A stretch of DNA of 64,000 nucleotides from Andreesenia sp964489735. Lineage in GTDB: Bacteria; Bacillota; Clostridia; Tissierellales; Gottschalkiaceae. The position numbers and the translations under genes were made by a program. The first letter of the stretch is position 1. Every line of letters starts with the position of its first letter. The DNA lies in the NCBI GenBank assembly GCA_964489735.1, contig CAZBAL010000007.1, positions 7,409-71,408 of the forward strand. Reading direction: 5' to 3'. Positions 25,200 through 35,058 of this stretch are shown here, in pieces. The notes below the pieces were generated by a model that saw nothing but the letters and a program-made list of their open reading frames with translations, did not search any database and was not told the DNA's origin.

Positions 25200-25845
25200 A
25201 TTTTATGGTGTTGGAGTAGGTCCTGGAGATCCGGAACTGATAACATTAAAGGCTTTAAATTTAATTAAAAAGGCAAAATATATATTTGTGCCAAAGAGCA
25301 GAGATAATTCCATGGCTCAAAGTATTGTGAGGGAGTATCTAGAAGGAAAAGAGATTGTGGAACTTGAGTTTCCTATGGGAAAAGACAATTCTGAGCGCTA
25401 TAGGAATGCGGCAAAATTTGCTGAAGAGAAACTCAAATTTGGAGATGTGGTATTCATAACGATAGGAGACCCAATGACCTATAGCACGTATATATATCTA
25501 TTAAGAGAGTTAGAAATACTGGATATAGAAGCTGAAACAGTACCTGGCATAAGCTCGTTCACAGCAGCTGCAAGCAGGATAAATCAACCATTAGCTATAA
25601 AAGATGAATCAATATATATCTGTGACAGCATGCCTGATAGGGATATACTGAAAAAATGTGAAACTGTCTGTGTTCTGAAATGCAATAGAAAGAAAACAGA
25701 GATAATAGAATTATTAGAAGAATATGGGTTTGAATATTTCTTTATAAAAAGAGTTTCAGGAATGGAAGAGAAGATCCTGACTGAAAAGAGTGAGATAATC
25801 AAAGAAGATGACTATATGTCCATAATTATAGGGAGGAAAAACTGA
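25192..25845 (+). CDS. cbiL: Cobalt-precorrin-2 C20-methyltransferase
   Basis: The opening GVGVGPGDPELITLKAL and the middle TIGDPMTYSTYIYLL, followed by VPGISSFTAAASRINQPLA, are diagnostic of CbiL within the class III methyltransferases. The 217-residue length is slightly short but complete. It adds the C20 methyl to cobalt-factor II or precorrin-2. Its stop shares a base with the cbiF start. Confidence 0.94.
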   Translation: MSRFYGVGVGPGDPELITLKALNLIKKAKYIFVPKSRDNSMAQSIVREYLEGKEIVELEFPMGKDNSERYRNAAKFAEEKLKFGDVVFITIGDPMTYSTYIYLLRELEILDIEAETVPGISSFTAAASRINQPLAIKDESIYICDSMPDRDILKKCETVCVLKCNRKKTEIIELLEEYGFEYFFIKRVSGMEEKILTEKSEIIKEDDYMSIIIGRKN

Positions 25846-26600
25846 TGTTTTATTTTGTTGGTGCAGGACCAGGAGATCCAGATCTTATAACGATAAAAGG
25901 GAGAGATTTATTGGAAAAGGCTGATACAGTGATTTACGCAGGTTCATTAGTATCGAAGGAACATTTGGATTATTGCAAAGAAAAATGTGAAAAATACAAC
26001 TCAGCATCTATGACACTTGAAGAAGTTATGGATATTGGAATATCAAGGGTCAAGGAAGGGAAGATGGTTGTTAGACTTCACACGGGAGATCCAAGTCTAT
26101 ATGGTGCTATAAGAGAGCAGATGGATATTTTAGATTCTGAAAATATAGAGTATGAGGTAGTTCCTGGGGTCAGCTCATTTGTCGCATCGGCGGCAGCAAT
26201 AAAAAAAGAGTTTACATTGCCTAAAGTAAGTCAGACTGTAATTATAACGAGAATAGAAGGTAGGACTCCTGTTCCGGAGGATGAAGACTTAGAGAGTTTA
26301 GCCAGACATAAAGCTTCGATGTCTATATTTTTGTCTGTTGGCAGTATGGACAGAGTTGTAGAAAAGCTCAAAAAAGGATATGGTTCATCAGATATTCCAG
26401 TTGCTGTTGTCTATAAAGCGACTTGGAAAGATGAGAAGATAATATTGGGAACACTTGAGGATATAGAAGAAAAAGTAAAAGAAGCTGGAATAAACAAGTT
26501 TGCTCAAATTCTTGTGGGAAATTTCATTGAAGGAGATTATGAGAGAAGTATGTTGTATCATCCAGACTTTACACATGAATTCAGAAAAGGAAATAAATAG
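25845..26600 (+). CDS. cbiF: Cobalt-precorrin-4 C11-methyltransferase
   Basis: FVGAGPGDPDLITIKGRDLL at the start, ADTVIYAGSLVSKEHL, and RLHTGDPSLYGAIREQMD are the CbiF hallmarks, and GRTPVPEDEDL is typical of its later loop. Length 251 residues, as expected. It methylates C11 after ring contraction by CbiH, whose gene lies in the second operon at 34.3 kb. Confidence 0.95.
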   Translation: MFYFVGAGPGDPDLITIKGRDLLEKADTVIYAGSLVSKEHLDYCKEKCEKYNSASMTLEEVMDIGISRVKEGKMVVRLHTGDPSLYGAIREQMDILDSENIEYEVVPGVSSFVASAAAIKKEFTLPKVSQTVIITRIEGRTPVPEDEDLESLARHKASMSIFLSVGSMDRVVEKLKKGYGSSDIPVAVVYKATWKDEKIILGTLEDIEEKVKEAGINKFAQILVGNFIEGDYERSMLYHPDFTHEFRKGNK

Positions 26601-26627
26601 CTGGTTGAACAGAAAAGAGGTACGATT

Positions 26628-27935
26628 ATGAGAAAAGAAGAAAAAACAGCCATAATATCGTTTACGACTAAAGGACTCAAAATAGCTGAGAAAATATCCG
26701 AGAAATTAAATGAAAAGGCTGTGCTCATAAATAAGGAAACTGTAGAAGGAAAGATTAAATCAAAGATGGAAGAAATATTTTCACAGTTTGACAATATCAT
26801 ATTCATTTCTTCGACAGGAATTGCGGTCAGGTTCATTGCGCCATATATAAAATCAAAGACTCAAGATCCGGCGGTTTTAGTTATTGATGATATGGGCAAG
26901 TACGTGATTTCTCTTTTATCAGGACATATTGGTGGTGCAAATAATTTAGCTTTTGAAATTGCAGAGATTATAGGAGCAGAACCTGTTATAACCACGGCTT
27001 CCGATGGCAGAAATATAGATGCTGTAGATACATTTGCAATTAGAAACGATTATCATATAGATTCTATGGAAATGACAAAGACAATAACACATATGATGGT
27101 AGAAGATAAAAAAATAAGATTGTTATTTCAGTTGCCGAAATATATTGATCTTATTGACAACAAGTTTATTGTTAAAAAAGAGTTACATGCGAAGGTGGAA
27201 ATAGATAAAGTCAGTGACAAACAATCAAATAATAGTGCTGAGATTCAGAAGGAATTGGAAATGGATACGAGTATTTATGAAGAAAAATATGTGAAAAATG
27301 ATAATAATGACAAGAAACAATTTCTGAAATATGACAATGTAGTTAGAGGATACGTGCTTCATACAAACGATGGTATGGAAGTAATTATGAAAGAGATTAA
27401 TTTAGAGAGAAAAACTGAAACTAAATTTGACAGCGAGTATTATGATAATGGAGAGCTTCAGAAAGAGGCGTTTAAAGGAAGTATAATAATTTCAAACAGA
27501 TTGTATACGGATGAAGAAATTAAAAAACTCAGTTCAGAGAAACCTTATGTAATATTGCGACCAAAAAATCTCTATATCGGGGTTGGTTGCAGGAGGGGAA
27601 CTGAGTGTTCAAAGATAAAGAGTTTGATAGAAGAAGTATTTACTGAAAATGGATATTCACTTGACTCAGTTGAGAAAATGGGAAGTATAGATATAAAAAG
27701 AGATGAAAAAGGATTATTAGAAATATCTAAAGGAATGGGATGGGATTTTGAAGTGTTTTCTAAAGATGAATTGGTTAAATATGAGCATCTTTTTGAAGGA
27801 TCAGATTTTGTAAAGAAAACTGTAGGTGTTGGAGCTGTTTCAGAGACCGTTGCATATGCACTTTCTGAGAATATTGTAATTGACAAAGTTGCAAAAGATG
27901 GAGTAACTGTAACAGTGTCGGAAAGCAGAAGTTAA
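26628..27935 (+). CDS. cbiG: Cobalt-precorrin-5A hydrolase with a long central insertion
   Basis: The N-terminal half has ISSTGIAVRFIAPYIKSKTQ, DPAVLVIDDMGKYVISLLSG and GHIGGANNLA, and the C-terminal half has IGVGCRRGTECSKI and GVGAVSETVA; both are CbiG/CobE hallmarks. It opens the delta-lactone and releases acetaldehyde. The 435 residues exceed the usual length (about 330-370) by an acidic, Asn/Lys-rich stretch between about residues 185 and 275. This is the last gene of the riboswitch operon. Confidence 0.93.
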   Translation: MRKEEKTAIISFTTKGLKIAEKISEKLNEKAVLINKETVEGKIKSKMEEIFSQFDNIIFISSTGIAVRFIAPYIKSKTQDPAVLVIDDMGKYVISLLSGHIGGANNLAFEIAEIIGAEPVITTASDGRNIDAVDTFAIRNDYHIDSMEMTKTITHMMVEDKKIRLLFQLPKYIDLIDNKFIVKKELHAKVEIDKVSDKQSNNSAEIQKELEMDTSIYEEKYVKNDNNDKKQFLKYDNVVRGYVLHTNDGMEVIMKEINLERKTETKFDSEYYDNGELQKEAFKGSIIISNRLYTDEEIKKLSSEKPYVILRPKNLYIGVGCRRGTECSKIKSLIEEVFTENGYSLDSVEKMGSIDIKRDEKGLLEISKGMGWDFEVFSKDELVKYEHLFEGSDFVKKTVGVGAVSETVAYALSENIVIDKVAKDGVTVTVSESRS

Positions 27936-28029
27936 GTTTCAAGTTGGAGCAGTGAGAAAGCCTGGAGTGATAATAAAATCAAGTATTATTAAGTATAAAA
28001 TTAATAAAGTTTGTATATAAATAATAAAG

Positions 28030-28079
28030 AAAAACCTTGTGAGCTAAGAAAACATTAGTTAGCTGACAAGGTTTTTTTG
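28030..28079 (+). terminator. Terminator of the cbi operon
   Basis: AACCTTGT-GAGCTAA (from 28033) pairs with TTAGCT-GACAAGGTT (to 28072) and seven T follow. The rest of the 330-base gap before the permease holds a promoter-operator at 28152-28208 and otherwise nothing I recognise. Confidence 0.88.
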
Positions 28080-28151
28080 TGTTTTTAGCAAAACTATACA
28101 AAGCCCTAGAGATAAAATGCAAGGTTTATAAAAGTTGGAATAGCAAAATAG

Positions 28152-28208
28152 TTTACAAAGTCATCTGATGATTATATAATGATAATATCATCAGATGATT
28201 ATATAAAT
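28152..28208 (+). promoter_or_regulatory. Promoter with two palindromic operator-like boxes before the purine permease
   Basis: TTTACA (28152-28157), 17 bases, TATAAT (28175-28180). The palindrome TCATCTGATGA (28161-28171) fills the spacer, and TCATCAGATGA (28188-28198) lies just after the -10. Both are followed by TTATATAA, so the unit is a direct repeat of about 19 bases. The pattern fits repression by a dimeric regulator, perhaps the GntR protein at 31.2 kb. Confidence 0.6.
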
Positions 28209-28265
28209 GAAAGGGTGCTAGAAATATTCTAGTAAAATAGCAAAGATATCAAGGGAGGCTTTAAA

Positions 28266-29631
28266 ATGAGTACTAAGACAAAAAATCGTTCATTGTTTCA
28301 TGTAGATGGAGTGCCTAAAGTGCTGACAGCACTGCCATTATCTATGCAGCATCTATTGGCTATGATAGTAGGAAATATCACCCCATCTATAATTGTATCA
28401 GGTGTGGTAGGAGCAGATGCTAAAACTACGACATTACTTATACAATCAGCTATGATTGTAGCGGGACTATCTACATTAATACAGCTCTATCCAGTATGGA
28501 GATTTGGATCGAGACTTCCGGTGGTAACAGGAGTGAGTTTTGCCTTCGTTCCAACTTTAATAAGTTTAGGAACTCTCTATGGATTAGAAGGAATATTTGG
28601 AGCTCAGCTAATTGGAGGAATAGCAGCTCTTGTTGTTGGAATATTTATCAAGAGGTTGAAAAAGTATTTTCCACCTATAGTGGCAGGTACGGTTGTTTTG
28701 ACAATAGGGTTATCTTTATATCCTGTTGCTGCAGGTTATATGGCTGGTGGCTTTGGCTCTCCGGATTTTGGTTCACCTGTAAATTGGGGAATAGCAATTT
28801 TTACACTTCTCATTGTTTTGGTTTGTAATCAGTTTACCAAAGGATATGCTAAATTAGCTGCTATACTGATAGGAATAACAGCCTGGATACATAGCTTCAA
28901 TTCCATTCGGCTTAGTTGACTTTACAGCATTTAAAGAGTCGGCATGGTTTGCACTGCCAAGTCTGCTGCCATTTAAACCAACTTTCCATGTTGATGCGGC
29001 AATAACTTGTGTATTGGTATTTGTAGTTGCTTCTATAGAAATGGTTGGAGACTTATCAGCAGTTACTGGAGGGGTATTGAACAGAGAAATATCAGATAAT
29101 GAGCTATCAGGAGGTATTCTCGGAATGGGTCTGTCGAGTTCATTATCAGTATTATTTGGAGGTTTACCGGTTGCTACATATAGTCAAAACGTAGGTCTTG
29201 TTCTGATGACAAAAGTTGTTAGTAGATTTGTAATTGCTATATCAGCACTGTTTATGATATTAGCTGGATTTGTGCCTAAATTTAGTGCATTAGTTACAAC
29301 AGTTCCATCTGCTGTATTAGGTGGGGCAACAGTAACTGTATTTGGAATGATAACTATGGCAGGAATCCAGATAATAATTGGGGATGAGCTTTCTTCTAGA
29401 AATGTTACTATAGTTGGTCTTTCAATAGCCTTAGGAATGGGTATAGTTGAAGTAGGAGGAGAAGGAGCTTTAGATCTTTTCCCTCAATGGGTAAAAGTAA
29501 TATTTGGAGAGTCTGCAGTAGTTATATCTTCGCTTTTGGCATTTATATTCAACATAGTACTTCCTAAAAAGACATTAGCAGAGGAAGAAGCGGAAAGAAA
29601 AGAGTTAGATATATCATCAAGCTCTTCATAG
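28266..29631 (+). pseudogene. NCS2 uracil/xanthine-type permease, interrupted by a frameshift
   Basis: The N-terminal part (28266-28919) and the C-terminal part (frame of 29014-29631) together give one NCS2 permease of about 455 residues with the usual 14-helix pattern. Conserved NCS2 landmarks include QHLLAMIVGNITP near the start and VASIEMVGDLSAV, the substrate-binding helix. The frame changes at GCCTGG (28881-28886): removing one base restores GITAGYIASIPFGLVDF. The downstream frame is fully open, so this is a recent mutation or a sequencing error. Context with the amidohydrolase suggests a purine (xanthine, urate or similar) as substrate. Confidence 0.88.
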
Positions 29632-29778
29632 CAATCTGGTATTTTTAGTGCTTAACTATAACGCGCAGCAAAGATTAGGTGGGTTAAAGATTATGTGGGT
29701 TAAGTTGGTTAAGTGAAATAAAGCTCAAGAGAAACAGATGAGTATAAGATAATAAATTCAAATGATAGGAGAAAGAAT

Positions 29779-31131
29779 ATGTCACTATTAATAAAAAACA
29801 TAAAAAAACTTGTAACATGTGATGATAATGACAGAGTAATGCAAAATGTAAATATGTTTATAAAAGATGGAACAATAGTCAGCATCGGGGAAGAAATATT
29901 CGAAGCTGATGAAACTATAGATGCAAAGGATATGATAGTTTATCCGGGTCTTATAAATACACATCATCATCTATATCAAACATTCACTAGAAATCTGCCA
30001 CAAGTTCAAAATATGGAATTATTTGATTGGCTAAAAACACTGTATGAAATATGGAAAGGGTTAGATACAAATTCAATAGAATATAGTTCGCTGGTGGGAA
30101 TGGGTGAACTTATGAAACACGGATGTACTACCTGTTTTGATCATCACTATGTTTTTCCTAAAGATACGAGCGGACAGCTTATAGATGTTCAGTTAGAGGC
30201 AGCTAAAAAGTTAGGAATAAGAATGCATGCATCCAGGGGAAGTATGTCGCTTAGTGTAAAAGATGGTGGACTTCCACCAGATTCAGTAGTTCAAACTGTA
30301 GAAGAGATACTGATGGATTCGGAAAGACTTATTAAGGAATACCATGACCCTGGTAAAAACTCCATGACACAGATAGCATTAGCACCTTGTTCACCGTTCA
30401 GTGTAACAGGAGAGCTAATGAAAGAATCAGCAGTTTTAGCAAGGAAATACGGAGTGAGATTACACACACATTTGGCAGAGACTCTGGATGAGGAAAAGTT
30501 TACACTGAAGAAATTCGGCATGAGACCACTTGAATATATGGAAAGTTTAGGGTGGATAGGGGATGATGTGTGGTATGCACATGGAATCCATTTCAATGAT
30601 GAAGAGCTGAAAGTATTGGCAAAAACTCAAACTGGTGTGGCACACTGTCCTATTTCCAATATGAAGCTCTCATCAGGAATAGCTAGAATTTCTGAAATGA
30701 TAGAGATGGATATACCTGTAGGTCTAGCTGTTGATGGCAGTGCAAGTAATGATGGTTCAAACTTGCTGGAGGAAATAAGGGTAGCATATCTTTTACACAG
30801 GCTGAACTCAAGTGAAAAAGCTCCAACTGGATATGATATTCTCAAATTGGCAACAAGAGGAGGAGCCCGAGTTCTCGGAAGAAGTGATATAGGTGTTCTT
30901 GAAGAAGGAAAGGCAGGAGACCTGTTCATGATAAATTCAAACAGATTGAATCATGTCGGAACTCAGTACGATCCTAAGTCTTTACTGGGTACAGTAGGAG
31001 TTACCTGCGAAGTAGCATATACTGTAATAAATGGAAAAGTTGTAGTCAAGGATGGAGACCTTGTAGGTATAGATGAAGAGCTTGTAACTGCAAAAGCAAA
31101 TGAAGAAGTTGAAAAGCTAATAGAAAATTAA
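29779..31131 (+). CDS. Amidohydrolase, 8-oxoguanine deaminase-like
   Basis: The 450-residue protein has metal ligands in NTHHHLYQ (near residue 61), HTHLAE (near 234), a His in AHGIHF (near 268) and Asp in AVDGSASND (near 318), the subtype III amidohydrolase pattern. Overall sequence is closest to 8-oxoguanine deaminase and hydroxyatrazine-type hydrolases; VDGSASNDGSN is typical. It would turn 8-oxoguanine into urate, or deaminate a related purine. It lies between a purine permease and a GntR regulator. Confidence 0.87.
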   Translation: MSLLIKNIKKLVTCDDNDRVMQNVNMFIKDGTIVSIGEEIFEADETIDAKDMIVYPGLINTHHHLYQTFTRNLPQVQNMELFDWLKTLYEIWKGLDTNSIEYSSLVGMGELMKHGCTTCFDHHYVFPKDTSGQLIDVQLEAAKKLGIRMHASRGSMSLSVKDGGLPPDSVVQTVEEILMDSERLIKEYHDPGKNSMTQIALAPCSPFSVTGELMKESAVLARKYGVRLHTHLAETLDEEKFTLKKFGMRPLEYMESLGWIGDDVWYAHGIHFNDEELKVLAKTQTGVAHCPISNMKLSSGIARISEMIEMDIPVGLAVDGSASNDGSNLLEEIRVAYLLHRLNSSEKAPTGYDILKLATRGGARVLGRSDIGVLEEGKAGDLFMINSNRLNHVGTQYDPKSLLGTVGVTCEVAYTVINGKVVVKDGDLVGIDEELVTAKANEEVEKLIEN

Positions 31132-31203
31132 AATTGAGCTCATAAATGTATATTGTTGTATAATAGAAGAAGCGAGATGTAAATAAGCTTAAGGGAGACA
31201 GAT

Positions 31204-31959
31204 ATGAGCAGAATGAGTATCAAAAAGGTCAACAGAAAAACTACGGTACAAAGAATATTGGAAAATTTAAGAGAGTATATAAACAATACTGACAGCCCTA
31301 TACTTCCAAATGAAGGGGAATTGGCAAAGCAGCTTGGAGTGAGCAGACTGACTGTTAGAGAGGCAATAACTGTACTTGAAAGAGAAGGTTCGGTTTCGAG
31401 AGTACAGGGAAAAGGAACTCTTGTTAATTCGTTTGTCACGAAGTTGGAGAATAGGGTAGATCTTGGCAGTGACATAGAAGGCGTTCTTAGAAGTCATGGT
31501 TACAATGTGACCTTTGAAGTTATAGATCTTGAGTTTAGGGTTGCCGATGAAGTAGAAGCTTCGAAATTGGAGCTGGAAACAGGCGATGAGATTTTGGTAG
31601 TAAAAAAATTGCTATGTGCTAATGATATGGTTGCAGCAGTTTATATAGATAGGGTTCCGGCAAAGCTTTTAAAAACAAGAGATATAGACAAAAAGATGAT
31701 GGAACCATCGATATTTCCGATTGTTGAAGAACTTTGTGACTGCAGTATAACACATGATGTGCTTGAGATATATCCTAAAATATCAGATGAGGAGACTTCA
31801 AGTTTGTTTAAAGTTCCTAATTGTACTCCTTTACTTGCTTTTGATGTTTTAGAGTACACTGAAGACAGCACGGCTCTTATGTACAACACAGAGTACTATA
31901 CAGATAAGTTCATAACATTTACACTATGTAGAAATGTTGCATATACAGGACATCGCTAG
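31204..31959 (+). CDS. GntR-family regulator of the HutC/UTRA type
   Basis: The 251-residue protein has a winged helix (residues about 15-80: LPNEGELAKQLGVSRLTVRE, then GKGTLV), followed by a UTRA ligand-binding domain of about 160 residues. The CPLLAFDVLEY-like segment near the end (TPLLAFDVLEYTEDS) is typical. It probably senses a purine or breakdown product and controls the permease and amidohydrolase genes. It has its own -10-like TATAAT in the 72-base gap. The last codons are followed by an 18-base tandem repeat. Confidence 0.88.
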   Translation: MSRMSIKKVNRKTTVQRILENLREYINNTDSPILPNEGELAKQLGVSRLTVREAITVLEREGSVSRVQGKGTLVNSFVTKLENRVDLGSDIEGVLRSHGYNVTFEVIDLEFRVADEVEASKLELETGDEILVVKKLLCANDMVAAVYIDRVPAKLLKTRDIDKKMMEPSIFPIVEELCDCSITHDVLEIYPKISDEETSSLFKVPNCTPLLAFDVLEYTEDSTALMYNTEYYTDKFITFTLCRNVAYTGHR

Positions 31960-31999
31960 TATCCGGAACGTTGTTAGTATCCAGAATATTGTTAGTGTC
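31955..31999. repeat. 18-base tandem repeat over the regulator stop codon
   Basis: GCTAGTATCCGGAACGTT (31955-31972), GTTAGTATCCAGAATATT (31973-31990), then a partial third copy from 31991. The TAG stop lies in the first unit. Confidence 0.7.
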
Positions 32000-32034
32000 G
32001 AATAAATCTGATTAATCAAATTGAATTAAAAATA

Positions 32035-32079
32035 ATACCTCGTAAATTAGTATAATCTTACTTAAATTTACGAGGTTAT
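32035..32079. terminator. Bidirectional terminator
   Basis: ACCTCGTAAATT (32037-32048) and AATTTACGAGGT (32065-32076) form a perfect 12-bp stem between convergent genes. The stop codon of the minus-strand gene lies in the stem. Confidence 0.85.
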
Positions 32080-34107
32080 TTGTGTTCTTCTTTTGGCATT
32101 AGCAAAAGCAGCCTTAATTTTCATATCTATCTTATCTAGAGTTTTGGTTGCTTTTCTTGTGTCAGTCTGAACTCTGTAAGAGAAAACTTCTATTAATTTC
32201 TTTATTCTTCTGATATCTTTCCTATCAAAAACTATTCCCGTATATAGCAGAAAAGACATATTCTGAATAGATTCAGTAAATCTTACTAGTTTAGAATATA
32301 GTTCTTTGTTTTCACTTTTTGGACCATCAGAATTATTATCTTCGGTAAATACCTTTATGTCCTTGAGCGTATAGTATATCTGAACGAATGTATAAATTGT
32401 ATTCAATCTGTCCATATGATTCTGAGCGGTTTCCGGATTTTCTATATTCGAATTATTAATGGAACTGTCCAAATTATCAAGACTGATTATCCCTATGTTT
32501 TTACAGTTGTTAATGAAAATACTGTATTTGTTTTTAGAAAGAAAAAACTTGTTTGCAATTACAGCTGTTATGCTGGCTATGGCAATAAAGAGTATTTTCA
32601 GTTCTACTGCAGCACCGGCTCCCAGAGAGATTGCAGCTAAAGAGGTACCGAATATCGCGGAAGCAAAACTTCTAGTCCATGAGATAGACTCTGATGAATA
32701 AAAAAAGACAGAACCTATGAAGCAGAGTATATAAGGAAACAGTTTACCTTCATTCTGCGAGAGCATTACAGCTAAAAGTATGCTGCCCAGCACCGTACCT
32801 ATAAAACGCTTTTTAACATATATCTGACTCTCTTCATACTGCGGTTTTATCAGCAGAACAGCATTTATAGGAAGCCAATATGAATACTGTATCGGTATGA
32901 ACAGTGAAGCTGTTACTGTAAGAGCCGTTATTATAGATATCCTAAGAGCAAATGCAAGTCTGATTTCGTTCATCTGATAGTAGAATCTATATCCGAAAAG
33001 CTTTATAAACTCCTTAAACAGCTTAAAGTTTGTGAGTATATGATTTTCATATATTGTGCTTATATCGTTCTCATCTTTCAATATGTGATCTAGAAGATAA
33101 AATATTTCCGATATGCTCTTTCCAAAAATTACATTTTCAGGAAACTGTCTTTCGATTATATTATCAATAATATTTCTGGCATACTCATACTTATCAGGGT
33201 CATCACTAGAAATTACAGTTTCCAGTGAGCTAATATCCGAAATTACTTCTTTCAGATACTCTTCATATTGAGATGCATTCTTTAAATCTGGAGCTGATTC
33301 CAGTGATTTTCGAAGCGATGCAATCCTCTTAATAATTACTACCATATAGTATTCATAAACATTTTCCTCTCTGAATTTAGATGGAAATGTTATGGCATTG
33401 GCCAGAGATTTATATAGGTTTGAAATCGTCTCAGCAGTTCTGGTTTCTAGGTCTTTAGAATCAGTATCAGATTTCATTTTCTTTTTAGATAGATTCACCA
33501 ACCTTCTATCTTTACTGTCAAATTCCAAATTACTTATAATAGACTCGGAGTCATTGTCTTCTTCTGATTTATTATGCGAAGATATAGTCATGAGAATCGA
33601 CTCCAGATGTTCACTTATAATTGGAAGAGCTCTCTTCAGATATATCAGATTTTTATTATTAGTCCTTGTATAGGAACTCTTAATATAGAATATAGCAAAC
33701 ATCGAAGAATAGAAGCCGATAAGCAGCAATGACATCGTTGGAATATCAGATATTTTAAGCAGCTTAAGCTGCAAAAATACAAATTCCAAAAGATATATTA
33801 TATATCCGCCGGGTGAAGTCTGGTTCAAAAATACATACGCTATCATAAAGACTATTATCAGGTTAAGACTTAATGATAGTCCAGCATTTTGACTGGCAAT
33901 AACAGCAAGAATTGCTATTATGAACTGAAGGGAAACATCTTTAACAAACCGCTCAGGTCGAAAGGTTGCCCTTGATCTTACAAAATAAAATAGTCCAAAG
34001 TAAAAAGCAAGCAATAGGAAACGATCATCTGTGTATCTTGTAATAATCATAAATGAAATCCAAAAGACTGCAACCGTTGGTAATCCGGATCTAATTTTGT
34101 TAAACAA
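32068..34107 (-). CDS. FUSC-family membrane protein (putative aromatic acid exporter)
   Basis: The 679-residue protein has two membrane blocks (about residues 10-145 and 385-520), each of roughly six helices, with a helical cytoplasmic region between and a second after it. The second block carries the FUSC-like pattern YSYWLPINAVLLIKPQYEES and KKRFIGTVLGSILLA. This is the architecture of YccS/YhfK/AaeB-like proteins, some of which export aromatic acids. The substrate here is unknown. It is a single-gene unit. Confidence 0.82.
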   Translation of the reverse strand: MFNKIRSGLPTVAVFWISFMIITRYTDDRFLLLAFYFGLFYFVRSRATFRPERFVKDVSLQFIIAILAVIASQNAGLSLSLNLIIVFMIAYVFLNQTSPGGYIIYLLEFVFLQLKLLKISDIPTMSLLLIGFYSSMFAIFYIKSSYTRTNNKNLIYLKRALPIISEHLESILMTISSHNKSEEDNDSESIISNLEFDSKDRRLVNLSKKKMKSDTDSKDLETRTAETISNLYKSLANAITFPSKFREENVYEYYMVVIIKRIASLRKSLESAPDLKNASQYEEYLKEVISDISSLETVISSDDPDKYEYARNIIDNIIERQFPENVIFGKSISEIFYLLDHILKDENDISTIYENHILTNFKLFKEFIKLFGYRFYYQMNEIRLAFALRISIITALTVTASLFIPIQYSYWLPINAVLLIKPQYEESQIYVKKRFIGTVLGSILLAVMLSQNEGKLFPYILCFIGSVFFYSSESISWTRSFASAIFGTSLAAISLGAGAAVELKILFIAIASITAVIANKFFLSKNKYSIFINNCKNIGIISLDNLDSSINNSNIENPETAQNHMDRLNTIYTFVQIYYTLKDIKVFTEDNNSDGPKSENKELYSKLVRFTESIQNMSFLLYTGIVFDRKDIRRIKKLIEVFSYRVQTDTRKATKTLDKIDMKIKAAFANAKRRTQITS

Positions 34108-34338
34108 GTTCTCACCCCGATTCTGTAAATTATTTCTAAGTTTGCATTCTACTCATACATTATTATTATACCAATATAAAAATCAATTAATCAGTACTCC
34201 CTACACTTTTCCATATCTAGGTATTATGTCCTAAATAAATCTGAATCAGTGAATTAGAATCGCTATTTTCAATACTTTGATAATTCTATTGAAAAGTGAT
34301 AAAATTTTATATAATAATGATTTTCTGGAGGATTTTAT

Positions 34339-35058
34339 ATGGCAAAACTGTACGTAGTTGGAATTGGACCGGGAGGGAGAGAGCATATGACACTCAAAGC
34401 CCTTGAAGTTCTGAAAACTGTAGACACTGTAGTAGGATATAATTACTATATAGATTTAATAGAGGACCTAATAGCTGAAAAAGAAATAATACAGACTGGA
34501 ATGAAAGGCGAACTTGAAAGAGTCAGAAAGGCAATTGAATCAGTAAAAAACGGTAAAAATACGGCTATTGTGAGCACAGGAGATGCAGGCTTATATGGCA
34601 TGGCTGGTCCAATATATGAGATAGCAGAAGATATAGAAATAGAAGTAATTCCGGGTGTCAGTTCGGCATTTTCAGCAGCATCAGAGTTGGGAGCACCCAT
34701 TATGCATGATTTTGCGATAATTAGCTTATCAGATCTCCTAACCCCGTGGGAACTTATTTTAAAAAGAATAGAAGCTGCAGCAAAAGCTGATTTTGTCATA
34801 GCATTATATAATCCTAGAAGCAAGAGTAGAACTACTCAGATTGTAGAAGCTTTTGATATAATTCGAGATTACAAAAAACTGAGTACACCGGTTGGAATAG
34901 TTAGACATTCGGGGAGAGAAGGCAGAGAAATAACGGTTACAGATGTTGAAAATATCGACTTTGAAAAAATTGATATGATGTCAATCGTCATAATAGGAAA
35001 TAAAGAAACCTTCATAAAAGATGGTAAGATTATAACTCCCAGGGGGTACAATATTTGA
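34339..35058 (+). CDS. cbiH: Cobalt-precorrin-3B C17-methyltransferase
   Basis: The 239-residue protein shows YVVGIGPGGREHMTLKALE, then VSTGDAGLYGMAGPIYEIA and FVIALYNPRSKSR, which identify CbiH/CobJ. It methylates C17 and contracts the ring. An ATG follows CTGGAGG. It is the first gene of an operon running to hemL; no riboswitch is visible in the 230 bases before it. Confidence 0.95.
   Translation: MAKLYVVGIGPGGREHMTLKALEVLKTVDTVVGYNYYIDLIEDLIAEKEIIQTGMKGELERVRKAIESVKNGKNTAIVSTGDAGLYGMAGPIYEIAEDIEIEVIPGVSSAFSAASELGAPIMHDFAIISLSDLLTPWELILKRIEAAAKADFVIALYNPRSKSRTTQIVEAFDIIRDYKKLSTPVGIVRHSGREGREITVTDVENIDFEKIDMMSIVIIGNKETFIKDGKIITPRGYNI

Noticed and set aside
28178..28192. ATTATCATTATAT (minus strand), shared with the candidate sRNA -10 regions
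   Set aside because: It lacks TTGACA at the right distance, the TAAAAGTCAT motif and CCTC motifs; it is explained by the overlapping palindromes of the permease promoter.
34108..34338. Cobalamin riboswitch before cbiH
   Set aside because: The core elements clearly present at 19.9-20.1 kb are absent here.
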